DNA of 34,569 nucleotides, taken from positions 1 through 34,569 of the forward strand of contig DAOPPB010000008.1 of NCBI GenBank assembly GCA_035358315.1. Reading direction: 5' to 3'. This DNA is from JAAZNV01 sp035358315 (GTDB lineage: Bacteria > Patescibacteriota > WWE3 > UBA101185 > UBA10185). Position 1 is the stretch's first letter, and the number at the start of each line of letters is the position of its first letter. The notes under the pieces were generated by a model that worked only from the letters and a program-made list of their open reading frames with translations, was not told the origin of the DNA and searched no databases. Below are positions 1 to 8,417 of the stretch, piece after piece. Position numbers and translations under genes: made by a program.

Positions 1-3
1 TGT

Positions 4-1230
4 TTAATTTCCACCCTTTAACTCGCCAGGAGTATATATTCCATAGTCAAATATATCGGCAGCATAGGGAAATGACTTGTGAACTATAACTGTAGCCCTT
101 TCTTCGGTTGCGCCTTCAGATACTTCACCTCTTGAAGTTAGTTTATATCCCTGGGTCGGAAGAGAATAACCGCTTACCGGATAAACTGCTGCCTTTGTGG
201 GGTTAAAAAGAGTTTTTATTCTTAAACCGTAGTGGTTGGATACAAGATTATTAACTGTTTTGCAGAATGCATTTCCGATGCTTCCCCCTTTATTAGTTGT
301 ACTTGCAACTTCAAAACGGGTGGACAGCATATTCGATGGGGTACCCCCCGAAGATGGTTTAAGACCTCCTTTTAGGATAGTTCCGTCCGATTTATATGAG
401 TAGTAGTAGAGGGCGCTGTTATTTGACTTAAAACAGATCTCAATGCTATTAGAACCGTAGCTTCCGGACGGAAGATATACTTCCTTTACCATACCGGGTT
501 TTAAGTCAAAAGCATATCCATTTTCCTCGTTTGTGTTAAATATCTCCACTTTTACAACTGCTCTAGATGATATTTTATCTCCCAAGCTTTCAACGCTGCT
601 CCAAGTCTTACATGTTTTCTCAAATGACCCTCCTTTTCCACTGCACCAAGAAGCTCCATCACTACATGAAACATTGGTGGTGCATTTAATTTTACCCGTG
701 CCGCATTCAGCGGGAATGGAAATCGGGACATCGGGCTCGGGAGTAAATGCGGCAATCTGATCTTTTGAATCCTCCAAAGAAGAATTTTTATCCGTATCTG
801 TTGATGAACCTAAAACGGCTTTACAACCTTCGGACTCAGGTGCGCAATATGTGCATTTGCACTCATACTCAGCACATTGTTGAGAAGAACTGTTAGAGGA
901 GGAAAACACATAAGTGCATGTACCGGATTCGGGACCGGATACTGCTCCTATAGCCTCACAATCAACACTCCCATCGTCAACCGCGGCATTAAGCTCGGAG
1001 TAGTTTCTCCCAAGAAGGTTTTCTATTCCCCCTTCTGCTGCAGCTATGACTCTTGCTGACGTGTCCGTTCTTGAGGCTCTTTTTAGGGAGCTAATAGTTC
1101 TTGTTGAAACAGATACTCCTATAGCCATGGCCATTGCCACGGCAACCACTACAAACAGCAGTGCCTGCCCTTTATTTTTATTTTCCGGGTTTAATCCGAT
1201 TTTAGTATATGTATTCCCAGCTGATATCAT
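4..1230 (-). CDS. PilX-like type IV pseudopilin / surface protein
   Basis: The 408-residue product starts with a short polar leader, then GQALLFVVVAVAMAMAIG (about residues 21-38), a single hydrophobic helix followed by STRTISSLKRASRTD and AARVIAAAEGG-like sequence. This is the layout of PilX-type minor pseudopilins, which sit in the membrane and join type IV pilus-like structures; the classical GF-x4-E cleavage motif is not obvious. The middle is cysteine-rich (residues about 85-200). I chose the ATG at 1228-1230 rather than an upstream ATG at 1309-1311 because AGGAG lies 9 nt before it and the upstream option would run further into the preceding gene. It still overlaps the end of the adhesin gene by 29 bases, so the two are translationally coupled. 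The protein ends at FDYGIYTPGELKGGN; in relatives this motif usually opens a further beta-rich domain, so the C-terminus may be short. The family call is by pattern, not by search. Confidence 0.6.
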   Translation of the reverse strand: MISAGNTYTKIGLNPENKNKGQALLFVVVAVAMAMAIGVSVSTRTISSLKRASRTDTSARVIAAAEGGIENLLGRNYSELNAAVDDGSVDCEAIGAVSGPESGTCTYVFSSSNSSSQQCAEYECKCTYCAPESEGCKAVLGSSTDTDKNSSLEDSKDQIAAFTPEPDVPISIPAECGTGKIKCTTNVSCSDGASWCSGKGGSFEKTCKTWSSVESLGDKISSRAVVKVEIFNTNEENGYAFDLKPGMVKEVYLPSGSYGSNSIEICFKSNNSALYYYSYKSDGTILKGGLKPSSGGTPSNMLSTRFEVASTTNKGGSIGNAFCKTVNNLVSNHYGLRIKTLFNPTKAAVYPVSGYSLPTQGYKLTSRGEVSEGATEERATVIVHKSFPYAADIFDYGIYTPGELKGGN

Positions 1231-4200
1231 ATGTAGATACTCCTGTGTAGTACAAATAATCTGCTGATTTTGTTTTTTCAAGATTTGATATGTAGTAAAG
1301 ATATTTTCCAAAGAAATTTACAGCTTCCGCGGGAAGTTTAGCATTGTTATCATGATACAAATCTCTTCCAAAAGAAATTCCTGTTTTTGAGACAAAAGGA
1401 GCAGTCAACATTATTGGTTTATCAAAATGAGAATCACTTATGGTCCCTCCTATTGAGGCAATTGTTACCTGTCCGCTTGAAATTATTCCCGCCATTATAT
1501 TCGGATTTTGAGTCAAGCTAAAAGAATCCATAACGCTTCCGACACTGCTTCCAACAGTTAAGGATCCGTCTACCACTAAAAGAAGTCTTCCCGATGATGA
1601 TGTGGTTATGGGATTTAAAATATTAGCATTTCCATCTATATACAATACGGACATTCCGTTTCCTCCGTCTCCGATTATTGAGTAGGAAAAGGCTTCGGAT
1701 TTAAGCCTGTTATTAAAGACACTTGAAGATATGCTGTATATACTGCCCGAGTTGAAGGTGGTTGGTAAAGATGAAATCTTTTTAGCTGAAGATGGGGGAG
1801 AGAAGCTGAAATTTTCAAGCCATATACTTTTATGATCCTGGTTAGAATCCATTAAATCATACGCATACCCCCCGTATTCTGTACCACAACCCGTATTTGT
1901 TTCAAAACCTTTCTTATTGGGGCAAGGCCTGTCAACATCAGGGTTACTTTTATTATCAGAGTGAGAAAAGATAAAACCAAGGGTGTTGTTATTATTGGAG
2001 CTTGAATTTATCAGAGTTTTTGCAAAACCGTTATATATTTGGCCCGAGGAAGAGTTATCAGTAGGACCATCGGGAACAACAACATTAAGATTATTTGCAA
2101 ATATATCCGCGTCTATTGATGATACCCATCCTTTTTTATATATAGTTTGAAGGCCTATATTTATATTAATCGTCTGTCCATCCAAAGGTGTGGGAGATGG
2201 AGTATATGTGTATGAGCTATTTGCCGGACACTTCATCGTATATGTTTCGGGAGTATCTCCGCCTACAGTTTTGGAGACATAAATGTTAATAGTCCCCTGC
2301 TGTGTCCATATAGGACAGGAAAATTCCCCGTTACTGTCACTGATACCTTGACACAAAGTGGTGGATCCGCTGGAATCCTTTATCGTTACATTGGCTCCGG
2401 ACATATTTTCAAAACCGTTAAAACCCGAACTGGAGCATAATCCCAGGGTGTCTGTTAATTCAACCGGAATTTTCTTTACTTTTAATTTTAAGGTGTATTT
2501 TTGCTGATCTAATCTCCAATGAAGATTAACCCAATTTGCATAAGCAGGCATTGAGAGACTGCTTGCAATACTCCCGGTACCGGTTTTAGAAGTCTCCACC
2601 CCATCCTTTGAGTAGCGAAACTCCCAACTCTTATACTTATATCCGCTCGGAATTGTTGTTAAAGATATAGTCTTAGTACTTTCAGGTTCGATACTTTTGG
2701 TAGCTGCGCTGTTTGGAGTAGTGTAGTAGGCACCATTTGTACCGTGACACCACCAGCTTGAAATTTGATTACCGACTTCGGAAGTTATTGACATATTAAA
2801 ACTATTAAAAATCTTGGAAGTGGAGCATCCTGAAAGAGCGCTGGATTTAAAATTTTCACTGTTTTGTTTTGAATTATCATTATTGTCGTCACTCCATATA
2901 TAGCCTTCTATACTTAGGCAGTCCCTTTCCAGAGGAGCTCCGTTGCAGTTACCACAATTTGTACCACAACAGGTGGCACCCGTGCATGTTCTTGTTTGTT
3001 TACCTCCGGAACATTCCCCCCAGGGTGAAAGAGTACCTTGGTTGACTGTACAATTTAGTGTCCAATGAACATTTATCCAACCTGACTTAGGCATTTTAAT
3101 AGAGGTGGTTTGGCACCCACTACCACTGGAGGTTAAACCTGATTGCTCTCTATATGTCCAGGAACCGCACGTGTGATTAGGTGGAAGTTGCGAGGAAGAT
3201 AATGTAAATGTATGCCATACCTCAGGTTCAATATTTCTACCAGTACCGGTGCCACCTCTATAATAAGAACCATCAGTTGAATTGCACCACCATCCTTTAA
3301 TCTGGTTACCTGACTCACCCGTATATGATAAAGAAAAGTTATCATAAATTTGTGATGTATTACAACCCGAAAGCGAAGAACTTTTGAAATTTTCCGATAT
3401 TTGTCTTCCACTAATCCCATTCCAATCACTCCATATGATACCTTCAACATAGAGGCAGTTCCTGGTACAAATATTTGTAGTATAGTTGTAGGTTCCACCG
3501 GCATTTGAACAAGCTGTGCTACAGTTACCGCCACATAAAAAACCTGTACATGTACTGGCCTGACTACCTCCCGTACAGGTACCCCAAGCTCCCAGGCTTC
3601 CATCTACTAAACCACAGGATTGAGTAGAAGGACCGGAACACTGAGCACCCCCACAAGAAGGAGCAGGATTAGTACAGGTTCTGCTTTGGGAACAATTTAC
3701 ACAGGCACCCCAAGCTGACCAACCACCATTTACAGGAGTACAGCATGTCACAGTTTTTGGAGAACCACTAAGAAGAGGGTTCGCTCCAGAAGGAATGTTT
3801 ATTCCGTAAGTATATATAGTATGTGTTCCGGAAGAATAAGTTCCACTTGATAAGTAGCTAAATCCGTGGTAAGAATTACCGTTACACTGCGAGCTCGCAG
3901 CGGAATTGTATAGATTAGCTAATGTACTGACTCCGGATGCTCCGGAACCCGCAGGGCCGTCAGTATATATATGAACATTTATCGGTGCCGAATAATTACT
4001 TGGGTCACAGGCCCAACCCTCAGTTCTTATTTTCCTAACATCTGGTCCAGTACCACTTATGCAGGTAGATGAAACGTGCGAACCTTTTGGAGGACAAGGT
4101 GTGTTGCAGGTCTTTGTACACTTTTTAGTGGCAGAGTCGTATGTCCCACCGGCATCGGAGCAGACAGTACTACATGTTTTACCGCCACATGATCCTTCCG

Positions 4201-4777
4201 TGCAAGTAGCTGTTTGCGTACCTGCGTCGCATGCAGGCGAACAAGCGCTCCAAGCTCCCAGGCTTCCATCTACTAAACCACAGGATTGAGTAGAAGGACC
4301 GGAACACTGAGCACCCCCACAAGAAGGAGCAGGATTAGTACAGGTTCTGCTTTGGGAACAATTTACACAGGCACCCCAAGCTGACCAACCACCATTTACA
4401 GGGTTGTTCGTGTGGGTACATGAATCAGTAGTTTCATTACAGCTATCAGTTGTGCAAGAATTACTGTCATCACAACTTTTTGCGGTATGACTGCATACAC
4501 CTGTACTTGTGTTACATGTATCATTGGTGCAGAACAGGTTATCGTTACAGTCACTGTTAGAAGAGCATCCTGGGCGTGGACGTGGAACACAACAATTCGC
4601 CACACAGTATTCACCCCAAACCGAAGGAGGAATATCAGGACAATCGCTATCAGTTATACATTGAGGAGGGATACACTTTGCATAAATAATCTTACTTGGG
4701 AAAGCTACAAAAAGCATTAATATTAAAATTATAGAGTGGACGAGCATTTTTATTAATACTTTTTCATTTTTCTTCAT
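1202..4777 (-). CDS. Secreted modular cysteine-rich adhesin with thrombospondin-1-like repeats
   Basis: An exported 1191-residue protein: an N-terminal signal or anchor helix (residues about 8-33) is followed by two Cys-rich units of the CxTDxCNxxTxxCxHT type (about 50-120). Two identical TSP1-like repeats (WSAWGACVNCSQSRTC, 126-176 and 348-398) follow, with shorter LGAWSAC / LSPWGEC relatives between and after. There is one GWACDPSN-type beta domain (about 250-345), and two related about 130-residue domains beginning VEGIIWSD and IEGYIWSD (about 445-580 and 624-760). A carboxypeptidase-regulatory-like segment lies near 765-825 and an approximately 350-residue C-terminal beta region resembles those paired with pilin-like proteins. 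It likely mediates attachment at the cell surface. It lies 10 bases after the preceding gene and overlaps the PilX-like gene, forming one operon. The Shine-Dalgarno sequence is weak. Domain names are by eye; exact Pfam assignment is uncertain. Confidence 0.6.
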   Translation of the reverse strand: MKKNEKVLIKMLVHSIILILMLFVAFPSKIIYAKCIPPQCITDSDCPDIPPSVWGEYCVANCCVPRPRPGCSSNSDCNDNLFCTNDTCNTSTGVCSHTAKSCDDSNSCTTDSCNETTDSCTHTNNPVNGGWSAWGACVNCSQSRTCTNPAPSCGGAQCSGPSTQSCGLVDGSLGAWSACSPACDAGTQTATCTEGSCGGKTCSTVCSDAGGTYDSATKKCTKTCNTPCPPKGSHVSSTCISGTGPDVRKIRTEGWACDPSNYSAPINVHIYTDGPAGSGASGVSTLANLYNSAASSQCNGNSYHGFSYLSSGTYSSGTHTIYTYGINIPSGANPLLSGSPKTVTCCTPVNGGWSAWGACVNCSQSRTCTNPAPSCGGAQCSGPSTQSCGLVDGSLGAWGTCTGGSQASTCTGFLCGGNCSTACSNAGGTYNYTTNICTRNCLYVEGIIWSDWNGISGRQISENFKSSSLSGCNTSQIYDNFSLSYTGESGNQIKGWWCNSTDGSYYRGGTGTGRNIEPEVWHTFTLSSSQLPPNHTCGSWTYREQSGLTSSGSGCQTTSIKMPKSGWINVHWTLNCTVNQGTLSPWGECSGGKQTRTCTGATCCGTNCGNCNGAPLERDCLSIEGYIWSDDNNDNSKQNSENFKSSALSGCSTSKIFNSFNMSITSEVGNQISSWWCHGTNGAYYTTPNSAATKSIEPESTKTISLTTIPSGYKYKSWEFRYSKDGVETSKTGTGSIASSLSMPAYANWVNLHWRLDQQKYTLKLKVKKIPVELTDTLGLCSSSGFNGFENMSGANVTIKDSSGSTTLCQGISDSNGEFSCPIWTQQGTINIYVSKTVGGDTPETYTMKCPANSSYTYTPSPTPLDGQTININIGLQTIYKKGWVSSIDADIFANNLNVVVPDGPTDNSSSGQIYNGFAKTLINSSSNNNNTLGFIFSHSDNKSNPDVDRPCPNKKGFETNTGCGTEYGGYAYDLMDSNQDHKSIWLENFSFSPPSSAKKISSLPTTFNSGSIYSISSSVFNNRLKSEAFSYSIIGDGGNGMSVLYIDGNANILNPITTSSSGRLLLVVDGSLTVGSSVGSVMDSFSLTQNPNIMAGIISSGQVTIASIGGTISDSHFDKPIMLTAPFVSKTGISFGRDLYHDNNAKLPAEAVNFFGKYLYYISNLEKTKSADYLYYTGVSTYDISWEYIY
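3584..3736 (-). repeat. Perfect 153-bp direct repeat, copy A
   Basis: These 153 bases are identical, base for base, to 4250-4402 (offset 666). They encode 51 in-frame codons containing one TSP1-like module plus the linker CGLVDGSLGAW. Other repeated modules in the same gene are diverged, so this copy is recent or has been homogenised. Confidence 0.95.
4250..4402 (-). repeat. Perfect 153-bp direct repeat, copy B
   Basis: Partner of the copy at 3584-3736. Identity ends abruptly at both sides (t versus c before it, g versus a after it). Length is exactly 51 codons, so gain or loss of the unit preserves the reading frame. Confidence 0.95.
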
Positions 4778-4787
4778 TTTATCTTTA

Positions 4788-5570
4788 TTAATTCCCTATA
4801 TGTTTGCGAATAACAACAAAAGAAGATAGGTAATTACCTAAACCATCCCTTTTTGTCAACTCTGGCAGCGTAAAGACGGGAAAAATAACAATTGGATCTT
4901 CTTCCTCTAATAATTTTGTAGCTTCTTCATAAGTTATCTCCTTAAAACCGGCTGAAACGGGATCTTTGTTACTTAAAGGAGCTTTTGCAATCTCAGAATC
5001 ATTCTCAAAGTAACTAATATAAAAGCCCGTTATTTGATCATCAAACAACTTGGAAGCTTCTACAGCAACTCTAAACCTATGAATATCTGCATCGTTATAA
5101 TCATCAGTATATTTCACTAACACATATTTATCAGTAGAATTATCTGCACTTTCTATATCTTCCCAACCTACGAACCTTCCAACAGCATAAAATAAATATT
5201 CTTGAGGAGGAAAATCAACGATATCATACAAATTTTCGGGATATTTATCTGCATTAACAGGAAGATCCACAAATGGTTTTCTTTCACCGGTTTTTGAAAT
5301 AATAATAATATATGGTTCTTGGACCTTAGCAATAATCTCACCATTCCCTGGGTAACGAGGCCCTCCAAGATTGGTTTTAGACAAATTATCTTGAAAACTC
5401 TGGTTCGTAAATTTAGAAAATGGATTCACCATTTCGGCAGAACTAGACAATTTATTTTCTGTATCCGTAGAAGAACTTATGGGTATTTCTTTTCCGTACC
5501 TTACCACGAAAAATAAAACCACACTGACAATCAATAATCCTAAGAATATAAAGACTAATTTTTTATTCAT
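4788..5570 (-). CDS. Membrane-anchored protein of unknown function
   Basis: I do not recognise this 260-residue protein. It begins MNKKLVFIFLGLLIVSVVLFFVV, one N-terminal membrane anchor, then a Ser/Thr-rich linker and a globular part with no Cys. That part is probably exposed outside the cell. Acidic and aromatic motifs such as PQEYLFYAVGRFVGWEDIE and KYTDDYNDADIHRFRV are visible but match no family I know. The start at 5568-5570 is preferred over an upstream ATG (5619-5621) because a TTGATA-16-TATCAT promoter ends 8 nt before it and the membrane helix follows directly. It is the first gene of an operon with the adhesin and the PilX-like protein, so a role in assembling or anchoring them is plausible but unproven. 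Confidence 0.65.
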   Translation of the reverse strand: MNKKLVFIFLGLLIVSVVLFFVVRYGKEIPISSSTDTENKLSSSAEMVNPFSKFTNQSFQDNLSKTNLGGPRYPGNGEIIAKVQEPYIIIISKTGERKPFVDLPVNADKYPENLYDIVDFPPQEYLFYAVGRFVGWEDIESADNSTDKYVLVKYTDDYNDADIHRFRVAVEASKLFDDQITGFYISYFENDSEIAKAPLSNKDPVSAGFKEITYEEATKLLEEEDPIVIFPVFTLPELTKRDGLGNYLSSFVVIRKHIGN

Positions 5571-5578
5571 TAGATCCA

Positions 5579-5606
5579 ATGATAAACAATTTGCCCCAAA
5601 TATCAA
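5579..5606 (-). promoter_or_regulatory. Sigma70-like promoter, leaderless type
   Basis: On the minus strand TTGATA (5601-5606), a 16-base spacer and TATCAT (5579-5584). The hexamer ends 8 nt before the ATG at 5570, so the transcript would start at or next to the start codon. This promoter would drive the anchored protein, adhesin and PilX-like gene. Confidence 0.55.
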
Positions 5607-5639
5607 TAGACTAATGAGCATTACCGCCTTAAATGAAAA

Positions 5640-5679
5640 TGTGTTCCTGGAATTTTATATTTAATTATCCAAGAACACA
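5640..5679 (-). terminator. Probable rho-independent terminator
   Basis: Eleven-base stem (5640-5650 with 5669-5679, one wobble pair) and an 18-base loop. Read on the minus strand it is followed by a T-rich TTTTCATTT tail. It lies 31 bases after the lipoprotein stop and separates that gene from the adhesin operon. Confidence 0.55.
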
Positions 5680-5709
5680 TCAAATATGCTCAGCTCACTC
5701 TATTTTCCA

Positions 5710-7149
5710 TTATTGAACGGACACCCCACTGCTAGACAACAATTTATTCAAACATTGAAAAGACAAGAATGGCGGACTTTCTATTTCCTCTCCTCTATTG
5801 GCAACTAACCATCCATCTACTAGCGACAAATAATCTACTATAACCCCAGCCACATTATGTAATGAATAGTCATAGTAATATTGGTAGATATACCACTTTT
5901 TCGTATCTTTATTTGTCCCATGACCCGAAAAAAAAGTCCCATATAGAGTTATATACTTGTCTCGGTTACCACAAACCAAAACAATTGAAAACTCTTCCAT
6001 TGGTTCTACACCTTCCGGTGTATCCCCAGCATACATCGGCCAAACATCATAAGGTTTCTGCTGATAACCAAAACCATCTCTCAGATCATTTGCCCAGATA
6101 TTATTAATTTGAACTTTGTTCCAATCATCAAAACTGCCACTTCTCTGAGCTTGAGACCATTTTTTCATAAAGTCATCAAAATCCGCTTCGCTAGGAGATA
6201 TATCATGTACTTCATTCCCTTTATACCACCAAACACTGAATAATACTCTAGCGATATATTCAGCGTAAACCTGATCAGGAATCATAACTTTGTGCAAGGT
6301 TGGTAAGGCAGATTCGTCAACTATTAATTTGGACTTAATTGTTACTCCCATGTACTCATATGCAGTATTTTGAACGGCTATCGGTACTAAATCATCCTCT
6401 ATTGCGGGAAAGGTAGCTAAAATCTCTGAAACACCTGAAACCTCCTCCCAAGGGTACGCACCGTATGAATAGGGATCAGAGTATTTCATATAGTGTGTAA
6501 AATAACTATCCCCATTAGGGAGCTTGATATAATTTGACAACAATTGAGGTAAACCATTTTTCCAAATTACACCTATTGAATCCGCAGGAATTCTTACAGG
6601 TCTATACACACCTGACAATTTACAATTAGTATCCAAAACTTCAAAACTTATTGGATAATCTGAGTATACCTCCTCACCGTTATCATTCACTGTAATTTGG
6701 TAAAACAATGTTCCTCCCATTATCACATTAAAGACATATTGTTCTGTCTCTCTATTAACATCAAAATAAACTGTAGACACAACATATTTTTCTTTTATTG
6801 CTAAATAACATGCCTTTATCCAGTTTTCTTTATCCTTAGAAATATAATCAGGTAAACCCTGCATACTTCCGCTTTCATCAAGATTGATTATGTACGAAGG
6901 ATTAATGTTCTTAACATCTTCCAAAGATATTGGTACACGTTTTACAGGTTCCGTATAAATAGGAGTCGGGGTTTTAGTCGGGGTTACTGTACTGGTTGCG
7001 ATTTCTGTCGGACTTGCTTTAATTGTCGGTGTGTTAACACTGGTTGCTGTTGGCCTGTCTAATCCTATACCTAGGGTTGAGCTCTGAGTACACCCAACCA
7101 CAAAACACAAAATCAAAACTATACTTACAAACACTTTTACATTTTTCAT
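5710..7149 (-). CDS. Lipoprotein with Thr/Pro-rich stalk, unknown function
   Basis: The 479-residue product has a lipoprotein signal: MKNVKVFVSIVLILCFVVGC with the lipobox VVGC and Cys20 as the expected lipidated residue. A Thr/Pro-rich linker of about 45 residues (PTATSVNTPTIKASPTE and similar) follows, typical of a wall-spanning stalk. The remaining about 410-residue domain is outside the membrane and rich in Tyr and Trp; I do not recognise it. A DESGSM hexamer near residue 92 resembles a von Willebrand A metal site, but the rest of that fold is not evident. Start support is strong: GGAAGG/GGAAGAG lies just before the ATG. It has its own promoter candidate (7221-7249) and terminator (5640-5679), so it is probably monocistronic. 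Confidence 0.7.
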   Translation of the reverse strand: MKNVKVFVSIVLILCFVVGCTQSSTLGIGLDRPTATSVNTPTIKASPTEIATSTVTPTKTPTPIYTEPVKRVPISLEDVKNINPSYIINLDESGSMQGLPDYISKDKENWIKACYLAIKEKYVVSTVYFDVNRETEQYVFNVIMGGTLFYQITVNDNGEEVYSDYPISFEVLDTNCKLSGVYRPVRIPADSIGVIWKNGLPQLLSNYIKLPNGDSYFTHYMKYSDPYSYGAYPWEEVSGVSEILATFPAIEDDLVPIAVQNTAYEYMGVTIKSKLIVDESALPTLHKVMIPDQVYAEYIARVLFSVWWYKGNEVHDISPSEADFDDFMKKWSQAQRSGSFDDWNKVQINNIWANDLRDGFGYQQKPYDVWPMYAGDTPEGVEPMEEFSIVLVCGNRDKYITLYGTFFSGHGTNKDTKKWYIYQYYYDYSLHNVAGVIVDYLSLVDGWLVANRGEEIESPPFLSFQCLNKLLSSSGVSVQ

Positions 7150-7220
7150 TTTTCTCTTCCTTCCTTTCGTTAGATTTTACGAGATTTTTTCACTACAGGT
7201 TTCTATCCTGTACTCTGAAC

Positions 7221-7249
7221 ACAGTACCACAGATAACTTTCAAGTTCAA
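7221..7249 (-). promoter_or_regulatory. Candidate promoter for the lipoprotein gene
   Basis: Minus-strand TTGAAC (7244-7249), 17-base spacer, TACTGT (7221-7226) with an extended TGG immediately before the -10. This predicts an approximately 65-nt leader containing the Shine-Dalgarno sequence, unlike the leaderless starts elsewhere. The rest of 7150-7337 shows nothing else I can name. Confidence 0.4.
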
Positions 7250-7337
7250 ATACATTACATGTTTTTAGTGGTAAATCCCACACGAATATTTCTAACTATA
7301 AAATACTCCCTCTCTCTGCAAATATTCTAATCTATTC

Positions 7338-7958
7338 TTAAGGACCAGTGGAAATAGAAGCTATTTTCCACACATCACTTTCATCTTTTTCCAGAATTAT
7401 CCAACGGGAATTAAGACCGGTTACCCACCCATAGTATGGAATAGGAGCATTTGCGGAATCCTCAGAAACATCAACATTCAAAAGAACCTCATATTTATGT
7501 TTACTCTCATCCCAGGATTTTTGATTGTAAGGTTTAATTTCGCTGACTTGTATTGAATTGATTGCATTAAAATGAACACCCCAAGCCTGTTTACTGCTAT
7601 CGTCAGGGGCCATACTTGCACTCATCATTCCTATAGCTTCGGGAATTCTGCCTTCGTCAATGAGATTAAAAAAGAGTCTTATTATATCTTCTTCTGTCGG
7701 GAGCGGAACTGTGGATGGAGAAGTCGGGGAGTTGGTAAATACATTATCTCCTGTTTCGTGAATTTTCTCATCCCCATCTTCTTCTCCCTCAGTATCTTTA
7801 TCTTTTTCCTGTTCCTGAATTAATTCATCAGGTTGATTTGAAAATTGCTCCGAAGGAACTATGGGTGAGAAGTTATCCGTTTTTTCTTTTTTCAGCCACA
7901 AACCCCCACCTACTAACAAAAGGGCTAAAATTGCAAAAACTAAATATTTGGTTTTCAC
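7338..7958 (-). CDS. Membrane-anchored NTF2-like protein
   Basis: Starting at the GTG 7956-7958 the product has 206 residues: MKTKYLVFAILALLLVGGGLWL anchor, an acidic low-complexity linker (EQEKDKDTEGEEDGDE), then a C-terminal domain from about residue 95 (EEDIIRLFFNLIDEGRIPEAIGMMS ... WIILEKDESDVWKI). The pattern of an opening helix pair, a curved sheet and a terminal W-x-I strand is that of NTF2/SnoaL-like domains, which often serve as ligand-binding or scaffold modules in exported proteins. A TTG codon at 7992-7994 would extend it by 12 residues, but a TATAAT lies between the two, so the GTG start is preferred. The specific role is unknown. Confidence 0.6.
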   Translation of the reverse strand: MKTKYLVFAILALLLVGGGLWLKKEKTDNFSPIVPSEQFSNQPDELIQEQEKDKDTEGEEDGDEKIHETGDNVFTNSPTSPSTVPLPTEEDIIRLFFNLIDEGRIPEAIGMMSASMAPDDSSKQAWGVHFNAINSIQVSEIKPYNQKSWDESKHKYEVLLNVDVSEDSANAPIPYYGWVTGLNSRWIILEKDESDVWKIASISTGP

Positions 7959-7964
7959 ACTTAG

Positions 7965-7994
7965 ATTATATCTCTTTTTATCCAAAATTTGCAA
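7965..7994 (-). promoter_or_regulatory. Promoter for the NTF2-like gene, leaderless type
   Basis: Minus-strand TTGCAA (7989-7994), 18-base spacer, TATAAT (7965-7970). The -10 ends 6 nt before the GTG start at 7958. It is divergent from, and nearly abuts, the promoter of the plus-strand gene at 8018. Confidence 0.45.
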
Positions 7995-7998
7995 AATG

Positions 7999-8007
7999 TG
8001 CTAGAAT
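7999..8007 (+). promoter_or_regulatory. Extended -10 promoter for the small membrane protein
   Basis: TGCTAGAAT: an extended -10 element with TAGAAT at 8002-8007, ending 10 nt before the ATG at 8018. No Shine-Dalgarno sequence is present. Confidence 0.4.
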
Positions 8008-8017
8008 GATTCCAACG

Positions 8018-8329
8018 ATGAGAATATTAATTTTTCTAATAATAGTTTTGGCAATTATCATTCTACCTGTTCTTCTTTTCTCCAAATCGGTAAAATCAAA
8101 AAATACTAAGCAAAAGGCTACTTCCTGGAAAGGAAAACTCATCGATAAGGATCACACAGAATGGGAGGATGAAAGTAGTAGTTATACCAAGGATAGCTAC
8201 ACTCTGTATTTTGAAACCGATAATGGTGAGAAAGTAAAAATAAATGTAGCGGGGAACGTATACGATACCTGGAATATCGGGGATAGAGCAGAGAAGATAG
8301 AGGGGGAACTTCTTCCGAAGAAGGTATAA
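8018..8329 (+). CDS. Small membrane-anchored protein with a beta-rich domain
   Basis: The 103-residue product has an N-terminal helix MRILIFLIIVLAIIILPVLLF, then a compact domain of about 65 residues with YTLYFETDNGEKVKINV and VYDTWNIGDRAEKIEGEL. This strand pattern (a long polar strand pair, then Y-x-x-W-x-x-G-D) is like small exported beta-barrel domains of the DUF2500/DUF7489 kind, but the assignment is tentative. An ATG at 8006-8008 would add four residues; the ATG at 8018 is preferred because the upstream one overlaps the -10 element. Function is unknown. It is transcribed away from the NTF2-like gene. Confidence 0.6.
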   Translation: MRILIFLIIVLAIIILPVLLFSKSVKSKNTKQKATSWKGKLIDKDHTEWEDESSSYTKDSYTLYFETDNGEKVKINVAGNVYDTWNIGDRAEKIEGELLPKKV

Positions 8330-8369
8330 GATGTAGGGCAATGTTGTAGGTAAAACTGAGTTGGAGAGA

Positions 8370-8410
8370 AGGTCGGATTGTTTTGTTTTTGTTTTTAAAC
8401 AACCCGACCT
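8370..8410. terminator. Hairpin between convergent genes, possible bidirectional terminator
   Basis: AGGTCGG (8370-8376) pairs with CCGACCT (8404-8410), continued after one mismatch by TTGTTT with AAACAA. The loop is T-rich. Neither flank has a clean T-tract, so function as a terminator is suggested mainly by its place between two converging genes. Confidence 0.35.
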
Positions 8411-8417
8411 GGAGGAT

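Noticed and set aside
3133..3603. 156-codon minus-strand open frame overlapping the adhesin in another frame
   Set aside because: It overlaps the repeat-rich adhesin, which has a signal peptide and domain pattern; the alternate frame has none.
6870..6900. DESGSM motif in the lipoprotein, resembling a von Willebrand A metal site
   Set aside because: The downstream Thr and Asp metal positions and the regular strand-helix pattern of a vWA domain are not visible; probably chance.
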